Below, in pieces: positions 7,852 through 16,156 of a DNA stretch of 64,000 bases. The stretch's first letter is position 1; the number at the start of each line of letters is the position of its first letter. The stretch lies in assembly GCF_003363135.1 (NCBI RefSeq), contig NZ_QRBB01000001.1, positions 1,834,501 to 1,898,500 of the forward strand, in the 5' to 3' direction. Under the pieces are notes generated by a model that saw only the letters and a program-made list of their open reading frames with translations, was not told the DNA's origin and searched no databases. The stretch comes from Alteriqipengyuania lutimaris. Its GTDB lineage: Bacteria > Pseudomonadota > Alphaproteobacteria > Sphingomonadales > Sphingomonadaceae. Position numbers and translations under genes: made by a program.

Positions 7852-9027
7852 ATGAGCCGCTCGCCCCTTGCCGCAGATCCGGCGCGCTCTCGCGGGCGCG
7901 AATTTCCCGGGCCTTCCGATGACACCTCGTCGCCCGAAAGCCGCGGCCCGCGGACCGCGTTCCAGCGGGATCGCGACCGGATCATCCACTCGATCGCGTT
8001 CCGGCGCCTGCGCAGCAAGACGCAGGTCTTCGTCGCTCCAGAGGGCGATCACTATCGCACCCGGCTGACCCACAGCCTCGAGGTTGCGCAGATCGGCCGC
8101 GTGATCGCGCGCGCGCTCGGCCTCGACGAGGATCTGACCGAGGCACTGTGCCTCGCGCATGATATCGGTCATCCGCCCTTCGGCCACGCGGGCGAGGACG
8201 CGCTCGACAATGCGCTCTCCGATCATGGCGGGTTCGATCACAATGCGCAGACCTTGCGCACGCTGATGCGCCTCGAGAGCCCCTATTGCACGCACGAGGG
8301 CCTCAACCTCAGCTGGGAAGTGCTCGAAGGCCTGGCCAAGCACAACGGCCCGGTCGATTCGCCGCACTGGGCGCTGGCCGAGCTCGACGACGCCTTCCCG
8401 CTGGAGCTCGCGCAATGGCCGACGCTGGAGGCGCAGGTCGCGGCGGTGGCGGACGATATCGCCTACGACAACCACGACATCGACGACGGGCTGCGTGCAG
8501 GCTTCCTCGAACTCGACGACCTGCTGACGCTCGATTTCATCGCCGATCAGTGGCGCGAGGTGGAGCGGCGCTTCCCCAACGCCCCGCGCGACCGGCAACT
8601 GCGCGAGCTGGTGCGCGGGCAGATCGGCTGGATGGTCAACGACGTGATCGACCACGCGCGTGCCTCCACCGCAGGGATGGACGATGCCGCGCAGATCGCG
8701 CGGGCTGGGCGGCAGCTGGCCGGGTTCTCGCCCGCGCTCCACGCGGCCGAGCGGCGGCTGAAGGCCTTCATGTATGCCCGGCTCTATTACCATCCCGAAC
8801 AGACGGCGACGGCGGACAAGGCCAATACCGTTATTGCACAGCTGTGGCAGGCCTATTGCGATAGGCCCCAACTCATGGGATCGGAGTGGCTCGACAGCCT
8901 GCCAGCGGACGAACCGCAGCGGAGCCGCCATATCGCCGATTATATCGCGGGCATGACGGACCGGTTTGCGATAGAACGCACGCGGGAGATATTTGGGGAC
9001 GCACCGGACGATCTGAGCAATGTTTGA
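7852..9027 (+). CDS. Deoxyguanosinetriphosphate triphosphohydrolase-like protein (dGTPase)
   Basis: 391 residues. An HD-domain phosphohydrolase of the type 2/3 dGTPase-like family: FQRDRDRIIHSIAFRRLRSKTQV, then THSLEVAQI, LAHDIGHPPFGHAGE (HD metal pair) and a later D in ADDIAYDNHDIDDG. These enzymes remove triphosphate from dNTPs and affect nucleotide pools. The start at 7852 is the first ATG giving the usual N-terminal spacing; the open frame extends further back but overlaps the racemase-like gene. Sits 49 bp after that gene. Confidence 0.9.
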   Translation: MSRSPLAADPARSRGREFPGPSDDTSSPESRGPRTAFQRDRDRIIHSIAFRRLRSKTQVFVAPEGDHYRTRLTHSLEVAQIGRVIARALGLDEDLTEALCLAHDIGHPPFGHAGEDALDNALSDHGGFDHNAQTLRTLMRLESPYCTHEGLNLSWEVLEGLAKHNGPVDSPHWALAELDDAFPLELAQWPTLEAQVAAVADDIAYDNHDIDDGLRAGFLELDDLLTLDFIADQWREVERRFPNAPRDRQLRELVRGQIGWMVNDVIDHARASTAGMDDAAQIARAGRQLAGFSPALHAAERRLKAFMYARLYYHPEQTATADKANTVIAQLWQAYCDRPQLMGSEWLDSLPADEPQRSRHIADYIAGMTDRFAIERTREIFGDAPDDLSNV

Positions 9028-9054
9028 ACGGGCAAGCAGAATCGAGTGGGGGGC

Positions 9055-9771
9055 ATGAGCAGCCGGTTTCGCGTCGCAATGGGGGGTGTGAGCGAACCGG
9101 TCGGTCTCCGGCTGATACATCTCGCGCGCCACCATCCGCAGATCCGCCTCGTCGCGCTGACGCTGGGCGAGGTCGAGATGCCGCCCGGCAGCCGGATGGA
9201 AGTCTTCGTTGCCGATGCCGACCGCTGGTCGCGCGTGATGAAGGCGATGCGGCCCAAGGTGTTCATCATCGGGCTCGGCCCCGCGCTCAACCTGATCGGC
9301 AGGGACGACAGCGCCTTGCGCGCGATCGAAGAAGAGGAGGCGGTGGTCGAAATCGCCAAGACCGCACGCTTTGCGGGGGTCGAGCGGCTGGCCGCGATCA
9401 GTTCCGCAGGGGCGGACCGCTGGTCGCGCGACGGGCATCTGAGCGCAAAGGGCAAGGCCGAAACCGAACTCTCGCGGCTGGGCTTCAAGCGGCTCGACAT
9501 CCTGCGCCCCGGCCCGCTGGTCGAAAAGACCGCGATCGACGGCGGCAAGCGGTCGCGCATGGCCGCCCTTCGCGGGCGCGGGACCGACGCGCAGACGGTT
9601 GCGGAAGCGCTGATGACACTCAGCCTGCGGCGCACGCCGGGCAAGTTCGTGCACGAGGAAGAGGGGATCGAACGTGCCGCAGCGATGCTCTCGCGCGCGC
9701 CGAGCATGAAACCCTCGTCGCACGGCACGACCGAGGCCGAGCAGGAAACGCAACAGGCCCGGCAGGGGTAG
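9055..9771 (+). CDS. Rossmann-type NAD(P)-binding protein
   Basis: About 238 residues. The layout resembles atypical SDR/HTATIP2-like proteins: a nucleotide-binding start, alternating strands and helices, a mid-protein segment AISSAGADRWSRDGHLSAKG then LDILRPGPLVE. The usual glycine-rich motif is replaced (GGVSEPVGLRL), so cofactor binding is not certain. ATG 9055 was chosen over GTG 9046 by the N-terminus. Begins 27 bp after the dGTPase gene and 10 bp before an ABA4-like gene, so probably one transcript. Confidence 0.6.
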   Translation: MSSRFRVAMGGVSEPVGLRLIHLARHHPQIRLVALTLGEVEMPPGSRMEVFVADADRWSRVMKAMRPKVFIIGLGPALNLIGRDDSALRAIEEEEAVVEIAKTARFAGVERLAAISSAGADRWSRDGHLSAKGKAETELSRLGFKRLDILRPGPLVEKTAIDGGKRSRMAALRGRGTDAQTVAEALMTLSLRRTPGKFVHEEEGIERAAAMLSRAPSMKPSSHGTTEAEQETQQARQG

Positions 9772-9781
9772 GAGAGGCGCG

Positions 9782-10243
9782 ATGTGGCAGACGCTGTTCG
9801 ACATCACCAATGTGATCGCGCTGATCGGCTGGGCGCTGCTGATCCTGCTGCCGCGCCGCGAAAGCGTGATCTATGCGGTGCTCTACGGCGCCATCGGCCT
9901 GCTTTGCGCGTGCTATGTCGTGCTGCTGGTGGCGCTGCTCGGCAATCTGGTCGATCCGGCCACCGTGCCGGGTAGCGGGCCGCAGCCGGACTTCGAATAC
10001 AGCGTCGAGGGTCTGCTTGCGATGTTCAATTCGCAAGGGTCGCTGGTGGTCGCCTGGACGCATTTCCTCGCGCTCGACCTGCTGGCGGGGCTCTGGATCG
10101 CGCGCGATGCGGACCGGCACGGCGCGCATCGGCTGGTGCAGGTGCCTTTCCTGCTCGTCACCTTCATGGCCGGGCCCGCGGGCGTGTTCGGCTGGCTGAT
10201 CGCGCGCAGCTTCTTCGAAGGCGAGCGCGATGGCGCTGGTTGA
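9782..10243 (+). CDS. ABA4-like family membrane protein (DUF4281)
   Basis: 153 residues with four hydrophobic helices. The segments FDITNVIALIGWALLILLP, QGSLVVAWTHFLALDLLAG and TFMAGPAGVFGWLIAR are typical of the ABA4-like family, whose plant members take part in neoxanthin synthesis; bacterial members are of unknown function, though their occurrence in carotenoid-producing bacteria is suggestive. It overlaps the following methyltransferase gene by 14 bp. Confidence 0.8.
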   Translation: MWQTLFDITNVIALIGWALLILLPRRESVIYAVLYGAIGLLCACYVVLLVALLGNLVDPATVPGSGPQPDFEYSVEGLLAMFNSQGSLVVAWTHFLALDLLAGLWIARDADRHGAHRLVQVPFLLVTFMAGPAGVFGWLIARSFFEGERDGAG

Positions 10244-10700
10244 CGAGAACAGCGCGCAGGTCCGCTTCCCGCCGCCGCTGATCGTGCTTGGGTCGCTCTT
10301 TCTCGGGGTTGGTGTCGGGGGACTGCTCGGATGGCCGCGGATCGAGGTTGCGGCCCTTCGGCCCGTCGGGATCGTGATCGCCGCGCTGGGCCTCGCGATC
10401 CTTGGCTCGGGCCTCGTCGGTTTTTTGCGGGCGGGCAATGATCCCGAACCGTGGAAGAAGGATACCGCGCTCGTCACTTCCGGACTTTACCGGTTCAGCC
10501 GCAATCCGATGTATCTCGGCATGGTGCTCGTCCAGCTGGGCATCGCGCTGTTCGCGCAGAGCATTGGCGGCCTGCTGTCCGTGCCGCTGGCTGTGGTCCT
10601 GATCGACCATTTCGTTATCGCACGCGAGGAACGGCATCTCGAAAAGGTCTTCGGTGCCGAGTACGAGCGGCTGCGTAAACGCGTGAGGCGCTGGATATGA
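10230..10700 (+). CDS. Isoprenylcysteine carboxyl methyltransferase family protein
   Basis: 156 residues with several transmembrane helices. The C-terminal half has the signature SGLYRFSRNPMYLGMV, then EERHLEKVFGAEYERL, of the ICMT/phospholipid methyltransferase family that binds S-adenosylmethionine at the membrane. The substrate is not predictable. Its start overlaps the ABA4-like gene and its stop overlaps the DUF938 gene (ATGA), so the three are translationally coupled. Confidence 0.85.
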   Translation: MALVDENSAQVRFPPPLIVLGSLFLGVGVGGLLGWPRIEVAALRPVGIVIAALGLAILGSGLVGFLRAGNDPEPWKKDTALVTSGLYRFSRNPMYLGMVLVQLGIALFAQSIGGLLSVPLAVVLIDHFVIAREERHLEKVFGAEYERLRKRVRRWI

Positions 10701-11296
10701 CCGACAGGCGCGAAAGCCCCGCTGCCCAGCGCAACCGGGCGCCGATCGCCGACGTGCTGCGCGAGGAATTGCCGGCCGAAGGCCGCGTGCTTGAGATCGC
10801 GAGCGGCACGGGCGAGCACGTGGTCCATTTCGCGGCGGAATTCCCGCAGATCGAGTGGCAGCCGAGCGATCCAGATGGCCAGGCGCGCGCGTCGATCGCA
10901 GCGCATCTGGAGGACGCGGGTCTGGCGAATATCGCCGCGCCGCTGGCTCTCGACGCGAGCGCAGCCGACTGGCCCATCGATCGCGCCGACGCGATCCTGT
11001 GCATCAACATGATTCATATCAGCCCCTGGGCGTCGAGCGAGGGGCTGTTCGCGGGCGCCGCGCGTCTGCTGGGCCGCGAGGCGCCGCTCGTCCTTTACGG
11101 GCCCTTTCTGGAAGATGATGTGGCAACGGCAACATCGAACCTCGCATTCGATGAAAGCCTGAAGGCGCGCGATTCGCGCTGGGGGCTACGCGATCTGTCG
11201 GAAGTCGACGCGCTGGCTTCGCGTCACGGATTCGAGCGGTCCCGCCGCGTCGCGATGCCCGCCAATAATCTAACGCTGGTCTATCGGCGTGTCTGA
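10697..11296 (+). CDS. DUF938 family class I methyltransferase
   Basis: 199 residues. SAM-binding motif I is clear (RVLEIASGTGEHVVHFA), followed by an acidic end of strand 2 (PSDPD) and the family-specific ILCINMIHISPW. DUF938 proteins are SAM-dependent methyltransferase-like with unassigned substrates. The ATG overlaps the stop of the upstream ICMT-family gene, suggesting both act in one process. Confidence 0.85.
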   Translation: MTDRRESPAAQRNRAPIADVLREELPAEGRVLEIASGTGEHVVHFAAEFPQIEWQPSDPDGQARASIAAHLEDAGLANIAAPLALDASAADWPIDRADAILCINMIHISPWASSEGLFAGAARLLGREAPLVLYGPFLEDDVATATSNLAFDESLKARDSRWGLRDLSEVDALASRHGFERSRRVAMPANNLTLVYRRV

Positions 11297-11347
11297 GCGC
11301 GCCTGATAATGGCGGACGGACCCACCTCCGTCCGCCGATCGAAGGCG

Positions 11348-11479
11348 TCAATCGATGGCGTCTTCGCCGGCCTGACCGACCGATTCGACATCCTGGCCGA
11401 GGCCTTTGACGGTGTTGCAGGCGGTAGCGGTCATGCCGAGAGCGGCGATTCCGGCGGCGATGGCAATCTTGCGGATCAT
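11348..11479 (-). CDS. Entericidin A/B family lipoprotein
   Basis: 43 residues. Lipoprotein signal with MIRKIAIAAGIAALGMTATAC; the rest is NTVKGLGQDVESVGQAGEDA, matching entericidin EcnA/EcnB-type small lipoproteins. The downstream ATG in the open frame is preferred because it gives the normal basic n-region; ggatgggtcctttcg on the plus strand hides an acceptable ribosome site. Anchored in the envelope; roles in stress or membrane stability are proposed for the family. Confidence 0.9.
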   Translation of the reverse strand: MIRKIAIAAGIAALGMTATACNTVKGLGQDVESVGQAGEDAID

Positions 11480-11531
11480 GGATGGGTCCTTTCGCACAAC
11501 AGTTGAGCGCACCATGCGCTCGCTGCCGCCA

Positions 11532-12512
11532 TCAACGGGTTTGCGGTGCAAGCGGTTCCTCCGGCGCGATTGCGGGCGACGCCACGGGCTCGGCCTCCAG
11601 TTTCGCCTTGCGCTTCGCCTTGCGCTTCGCCTTGCGCGACAGATGGCCTTCGCGCAGCACGATGATCGTGCCCGCGAGGATGATGATCGGCGCGCCGATC
11701 CAGGTGGTCGGGGCGGGCAGGTCGCCGAACACCTGCCACCCGTAAAGCGTCGCCCAAAGGAGCGCGGTGTAATCCATCACGATCACCGTCGCTGCCGAGC
11801 CGTAGCGCAGCGAGTTGGTCAGCAGCAATTGGGCCGCCGCGCCGCTGAGCCCGATTCCGCCCAGCAGCAGCCATGCCTCGGTCGAATGTGCCGTGCCCAC
11901 GAAGGGGAGCGAGAGGGCCGCCACCGGCGCGGTGAGCAGGCAGAACCAGAACACGATGCTGGTCGAACCCTCGGTCTTGTTGAGATCCTGGATCTGGATC
12001 GAGATCAGCGCGACCATGAAGGCCGCTGCCAGGCCCACCGCGATGCCGACCGGGTCGACCGGCGCGCCACCGGGCTGGGTGACGATCAGGATGCCGACGA
12101 AGCCGATGGCCACCGCGCTCCAGCGATAGCGGCCGATCTTCTCCTTCAGCAGCAGCATCGACAAAATCACCGCCCAGATCGGCGCGGTGAAGTTGAGCGT
12201 GGTCGCCTCCGCCAGCGGCAGCAGGATGACCGCGCCATAGACCAGCGCCATGCCGATGATGCCGAAAATACTGCGCACCACATGCGCGCCGAAGCGCACG
12301 GGCTTGAGCGCCGCAAGGCCGACCGTCGCGGCGGCAAAGCCGATCATCACGACCAGCGTGACCGCCTGGCGCCAGAAGATCATCTCGAACAGGTGGACAC
12401 CCTGCTCGCCCGCGAGCTTGACCAGCATCGAGAGTGTGGTGAGGGCGAGCGCCGCGAGCAGACGCAGGCCGATAGCCGTCAACGGGCGGGACTGAGCGAC
12501 ACCGGCTTCCAT
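11532..12512 (-). CDS. EamA-type drug/metabolite transporter (DMT family)
   Basis: 326 residues and ten hydrophobic helices in two EamA repeats (for example FNFTAPIWAV-type region LNFTAPIWAVILSMLLLKEK in repeat 1 and YGWQVFGDLPAPTTWIG in repeat 2). ATG at 12512 is preferred over a TTG at 12542. The cytosolic C-terminus carries a lysine-rich tail, AKRKAKRKAK, encoded by a 12-bp tandem repeat. Exporter of small metabolites in this family; substrate unknown. Confidence 0.9.
   Translation of the reverse strand: MEAGVAQSRPLTAIGLRLLAALALTTLSMLVKLAGEQGVHLFEMIFWRQAVTLVVMIGFAAATVGLAALKPVRFGAHVVRSIFGIIGMALVYGAVILLPLAEATTLNFTAPIWAVILSMLLLKEKIGRYRWSAVAIGFVGILIVTQPGGAPVDPVGIAVGLAAAFMVALISIQIQDLNKTEGSTSIVFWFCLLTAPVAALSLPFVGTAHSTEAWLLLGGIGLSGAAAQLLLTNSLRYGSAATVIVMDYTALLWATLYGWQVFGDLPAPTTWIGAPIIILAGTIIVLREGHLSRKAKRKAKRKAKLEAEPVASPAIAPEEPLAPQTR
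11602..11637. repeat. Three exact 12-bp tandem repeats inside the EamA gene
   Basis: Unit ttcgccttgcgc at 11602-11613, 11614-11625 and 11626-11637. In the minus-strand gene it encodes a repeated AKRK unit in the C-terminal tail. In-frame length changes would not break the protein. Confidence 0.9.
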
Positions 12513-12583
12513 GCCACGCTGGTAGTGATTGATGGCGCGCAATCAAGTTGCGCGAGGCGGAAATCATCGCCACCTGCGCGGGC

Positions 12584-12814
12584 ATGGACTGGTTGCACGA
12601 GCTTGTTTTCATCAGCGATGCCGGGCGCGTGGCGCTGCTCGGCGCAGGGTTCATCGTTCTGGCGCTCTTTGCGATGGTAGCGGAGCGGGCTCGGGGCAGG
12701 CGCGCGCGGATCGACCGGGTCGGCTGCATGCCGTGGATGACGATCTTCCTGTTCGCGGCCGTAATCGGCGGAGGCCTGTTGGCGACCGCGGTTCCCGCAC
12801 TGCTGAAAGGCTAG
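12584..12814 (+). CDS. Small two-helix membrane protein, hypothetical
   Basis: 76 residues from the ATG at 12584. Two transmembrane segments (about residues 15-34 and 52-72) flank a basic cytosolic loop (ERARGRRARIDR), predicting both ends outside. No family recognised. Divergent from the EamA transporter with under 80 bp between starts. The earlier in-frame TTG (12548) would add 12 residues but has no ribosome site. Confidence 0.6.
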   Translation: MDWLHELVFISDAGRVALLGAGFIVLALFAMVAERARGRRARIDRVGCMPWMTIFLFAAVIGGGLLATAVPALLKG

Positions 12815-12996
12815 CGCGCGCCGCTTTCGCGCGCGGCTGGCGCCGCGATCCCACCCCTTAATCCCCTCCCTTGAAAAGAAGGGGAGGATACCCCGAGATT
12901 GGCGCGCCGTTCCGAGCCTAAGGCGAGGCAAGCGCGCCCGCGCGCCCGAGCTTTTGCGAGGACATCGCACACCCGTATGGGTGTGCGCAAAGCCTG
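12815..12996. other. Intergenic region with imperfect hairpins
   Basis: Holds no gene that I can support. An imperfect stem cccctcccttgaaaagaaggggagg lies at 12863-12887, and the terminator-like hairpin of cpaF at its right end. Between them is unremarkable GC-rich sequence. Confidence 0.5.
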
Positions 12997-13010
12997 TCAG
13001 AGGCAGGCTT
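12966..13010 (-). terminator. Paired hairpins at the end of cpaF
   Basis: A perfect 9-bp stem, cgcacaccc / gggtgtgcg with a gtat loop, lies at 12966-12987. A second 7-bp stem, aagcctg / caggctt, at 12990-13010 spans the cpaF stop codon. There is no T-run, so intrinsic termination is uncertain; the pair may instead protect the mRNA 3' end. Confidence 0.45.
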
Positions 13011-14532
13011 CCAAGTAAGCCTGGTCGAAGCCGAACTGGCGGGCCTTTTCCAGCGTGTAGGGGCGCAGGCCCGAGCTGCGGAACTCGCCCATGATCTTGC
13101 CGTCCTCGCCCTCGTCCAGATATTCAAACTTGAAGAGTTCCTGGGTGACGATGACGTCGCCTTCCATCCCGATCACCTCGGTGATGTTGGTCGTTCGGCG
13201 CGAACCGTCGCGCAGGCGCTTGACCTGAACGATCAGGTCGACGCTTTCCGCGATCTGGCGCGAGATGGCTTCCTTGGGGATCTTGATGTCGCCCATCAGG
13301 ATCATGTTTTCCATACGGCCGAGCGCCTCGCGCGGGCTGTTGGCGTGCAGCGTACACATCGAGCCGTCGTGGCCGGTGTTCATTGCGGCGAGCAGGTCGA
13401 AGGCTTCCGCGCCGCGAATCTCGCCCAGGATGATCCGGTCGGGGCGCATGCGCAGCGCGTTCTTGACGAGGTCGCCGATGGTGATCGCGCCCTGGCCTTC
13501 GAGGTTGGGCGGACGCGTTTCGAGCGGCAGCCAGTGCGGCTGCTGCAGGCGCAGTTCCGCCGCATCCTCGATCGTCAGCACACGCTCGCCCGGGTCGATC
13601 ATCTTCGACAGGGCGTTGAGCATGGTCGTCTTGCCCGAGCCGGTACCGCCCGAGATCACGACATTCATCCGGCACGCGCCCGCAATCTTCAATGCGGTCG
13701 CCATCTTGTCGTCCATCGAGCCGAAGCCGCGAAGCATGTCGAGCGTGATCGGCTTTTCGGAGAATTTACGGATCGAGATCGCGGTGCCGCGCAAGCTGAG
13801 CGGCGGGACGATCACGTTGACGCGGCTGCCGTCCTTGAGACGCGCGTCGGCCAGCGGCGTGGTCTGGTCGACGCGCCGGCCGACCTGGTTCACGATCCGC
13901 TGCGCGATCTGGAACAGGTGCTGTTCGTCGCGGAACTGGATCGGGGCGAGGGTGAGCTTGCCCTTCTTTTCGATGTAGGTCTGGTCGGGACCGTTGACCA
14001 TGATATCGGACACGTCCGGGTCCTGCAGCAGCTCTTCGAGTGGCCCGAAGCCCAGCAGCTCGTCGATCAGCACCTTTTCCAGCGCGAATTGCTCGCGCCG
14101 GTTGAGCGTGACCTTGAGCTCGGCCAGCACCTCCATGATGATCGGGCGGAATTCCTCGGCCAATTCGTCCTTGGTCAGGGTCGATGCGGCTTCGGGGTCG
14201 ATCCTCTCGAGCAGGCGCGGCAGCACCTGCTCCTTGATCTTATGGACGCTCGCCTCGAACCCGGTGATCTCTTCCTTCACATGGACCGCGTTGGATCGCT
14301 CGTTCAGGCGACGGTGGGCATCGGCGTGGCGGTTCGCGCCGACAGGCTTGGGTGTGGCGGGCGCGTCGTTGCCGTCCCGTTGCTCCTCGGGGATGGGCGG
14401 AAATTGCTCGCCGCCCTCGGAATCGTCGTCGCGCGAGGTCGACTTGCCCTTCATCGGTCGGGCATTGCCGAAGGCCGGGCGGCTTCCGGAAGACATGCCC
14501 CCGGGTCCGTTCCTGCGTCCGAAAGCGCTCAT
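12997..14532 (-). CDS. cpaF: CpaF/TadA family ATPase (Flp/type IVb pilus secretion motor)
   Basis: 511 residues. A charged N-terminal region is followed by the CpaF core: VLIDELLGFGPLEELL, DVSDIMVNGP, then Walker A GGTGSGKTT at about residue 294, the Asp box (TIEDAAELRLQQPH), Walker B (RPDRIILGEIRGAEAFD) and the His box (NTGHDGSMCTLHANS). The ATG at 14532 was chosen for its ggggga ribosome site. These ATPases power Tad/Flp pilus assembly, but no other tad/cpa gene lies in the window, so this is either an orphan or serves a distant cluster. Confidence 0.95.
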   Translation of the reverse strand: MSAFGRRNGPGGMSSGSRPAFGNARPMKGKSTSRDDDSEGGEQFPPIPEEQRDGNDAPATPKPVGANRHADAHRRLNERSNAVHVKEEITGFEASVHKIKEQVLPRLLERIDPEAASTLTKDELAEEFRPIIMEVLAELKVTLNRREQFALEKVLIDELLGFGPLEELLQDPDVSDIMVNGPDQTYIEKKGKLTLAPIQFRDEQHLFQIAQRIVNQVGRRVDQTTPLADARLKDGSRVNVIVPPLSLRGTAISIRKFSEKPITLDMLRGFGSMDDKMATALKIAGACRMNVVISGGTGSGKTTMLNALSKMIDPGERVLTIEDAAELRLQQPHWLPLETRPPNLEGQGAITIGDLVKNALRMRPDRIILGEIRGAEAFDLLAAMNTGHDGSMCTLHANSPREALGRMENMILMGDIKIPKEAISRQIAESVDLIVQVKRLRDGSRRTTNITEVIGMEGDVIVTQELFKFEYLDEGEDGKIMGEFRSSGLRPYTLEKARQFGFDQAYLEACL

Positions 14533-14688
14533 CGACCGTTCCCCCGAAGGCCCTTGGGCCAATACTTGCCAACACCAATGGGCGCGTGGCCGGATAGCCA
14601 ACAGCGCCTTCTCGAACTTGGTGAATAGAATCGAAACCTTAGCAATTTCCTAAGTCGGGCGGGGACTGTCGCGACATCTCGCGGCACC

Positions 14689-14708
14689 GGTTAAAGCCAT
14701 TCTTAACC
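14689..14708. promoter_or_regulatory. GGTTAA-N8-TTAACC dyad, CtrA-like site
   Basis: Perfect 6-bp inverted repeat ggttaa / ttaacc with an 8-bp spacer in the divergent region between cpaF and the O-antigen ligase-like gene. The right arm plus flank is TTAACCAT (14703-14710), a form I recall as an alternative CtrA-binding octamer in Caulobacter. CtrA controls pilus genes there, so control here is plausible but inferred. It lies about 23 bp before the plus-strand start and 157 bp before cpaF. Confidence 0.5.
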
Positions 14709-14731
14709 ATGCGCTCCTAGGGAGTGATGCC

Positions 14732-16063
14732 ATGCAGACGGCACCCCGCGGCATCCTATCCGCAGATACGTACCAACCGACAATCGGTTGTACGGCCCAG
14801 CTGACTTTGCCCGGGCTCGCACTCGGCATCGCGCTGACCACTCTGGTGTCGGCGGTACTGTTTGCCACCTACCAGATCGCCTTGCCCAATCGAGCCTTGG
14901 AAGGATTGCGGCAGACGGGAGTCGTCTTTCTCGCCTTCGAGGCACTTGTCATCATACTTGCGATGGCCCGCGGTTTCGAAGTCGGTACGCTGTGGAACAG
15001 CCTTACGCGCTTCACCCGCTTTCTCTTGGTCGTGTTCTTCGCCACCTTCCTGTGGGGAGGGCTCGTGCATTCGCCGGCGGCGGCATGGGCCACGATGGTG
15101 AGCCTTTCCGCACCATTTCATGTCATTTTCGCCTTTGCCATCGCCCATAGCCTCCGGCCTTTCGGTGCAGCGGCGATGGATGTTTTCGAGAAGATCATCT
15201 TCGTCGCGATGGCGATTTTCGCGGTCTTGGTCGCCGTGCATTTCCTGACCCCGCCCCCAGCCATCGATCCGGTCGATATCAAGTGGTACATCGCCGTGCC
15301 CGGCTTCATCTCGCATCGCCTGCTCGGCGCATTCGCCGGCGGACTGCTTGCCCTGTTCGTCGCCGACCATGTCCTGCGCTATCGCGATTCTTTCGCACCA
15401 TGGTGGGCCTATGGTGCGCTCGTCCTGTTGACCGGGCTGACCGTGTGGACCGGCACCCGCGCCGCCTTGCTCGGCATCGGCATCGCCTTGCCGGTCGCGT
15501 GGTTGTGCGGCCTGCCGAGGCCGACGGGCCGTCAGGCGATCGCCCTGTCGGCATGTGCTGCGCTCGGCATAGGGCTCGCCATCCTCGCCATACCTTACGG
15601 ATCGCCCCATTTCCGCCTGTTCAACGGGAGCGACGTCGCCTCGGCCGATGCCGTGTCGGGGGGGCGCCTCGTCTACTGGAGTTTCATCCTCGACGCGATT
15701 GCGGAGCATCCCCTCATCGGAGCAGGCAGCGGTGCCTCGATGTGGATTCTTCCCGCCGAGGCGCAGCAACACATCCAGCCGCATAATGTCGTGCTGCAAT
15801 TCCTGTTGAGCTGGGGAGCCTTCGCCACGGCTGCGGCACTCATGCTTCTCGCCAAGTTCGTCCGCGCAGTTCATGTGATCGCGGCGCGTCATCCATCCGC
15901 ACTGCCCTTTCTGGCGCTCCTTGACTGCCTGCTGGTCGTCTCGCTTCTCGACGGCATGTTTCATTTTGCGCGCCATTTCATGCTGATGATGCTCGCGAGC
16001 GGTGTCATCTTCGCGATCGAGCGCCATGCACGGGGCATCGACAAGCCGGGAGCGCATGCCTAG
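14732..16063 (+). CDS. O-antigen ligase/polymerase-like membrane protein (Wzy/WaaL family)
   Basis: 443 residues, about ten to twelve hydrophobic helices. The large loop between late helices contains GGRLVYWSFILDAIAEHPLIGAGSG, then HIQPHNVVLQFLLSWG; R, H-x-H-N and G-x-G patterns are the hallmark of the Wzy_C domain that joins or polymerises polysaccharide on a lipid carrier. Acts in the cytoplasmic membrane facing the periplasm. It is alone, without glycosyltransferase genes nearby, so the substrate cannot be deduced. Divergent from cpaF. Confidence 0.85.
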   Translation: MQTAPRGILSADTYQPTIGCTAQLTLPGLALGIALTTLVSAVLFATYQIALPNRALEGLRQTGVVFLAFEALVIILAMARGFEVGTLWNSLTRFTRFLLVVFFATFLWGGLVHSPAAAWATMVSLSAPFHVIFAFAIAHSLRPFGAAAMDVFEKIIFVAMAIFAVLVAVHFLTPPPAIDPVDIKWYIAVPGFISHRLLGAFAGGLLALFVADHVLRYRDSFAPWWAYGALVLLTGLTVWTGTRAALLGIGIALPVAWLCGLPRPTGRQAIALSACAALGIGLAILAIPYGSPHFRLFNGSDVASADAVSGGRLVYWSFILDAIAEHPLIGAGSGASMWILPAEAQQHIQPHNVVLQFLLSWGAFATAAALMLLAKFVRAVHVIAARHPSALPFLALLDCLLVVSLLDGMFHFARHFMLMMLASGVIFAIERHARGIDKPGAHA

Positions 16064-16156
16064 GGAGCGCGCCTGAGCGACCGGCGTGCCGGTGCCGCCC
16101 GATTCCCAAGGAGACGACCGGTTCAACATAGCGAGCGCAGCGGTATCCTGCTGGCC

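Noticed and set aside
7747..9810. 687-codon minus-strand open frame opposite the dGTPase region
   Set aside because: Antisense shadow; the plus strand carries clear conserved motifs.
11406..12680. 424-codon plus-strand open frame opposite the EamA transporter
   Set aside because: Antisense shadow; transporter helices are unambiguous on the minus strand.
12863..12887. Strong terminator between the small membrane gene and cpaF
   Set aside because: Stem is imperfect and has no T-run on either strand, so only mentioned in the intergenic entry.
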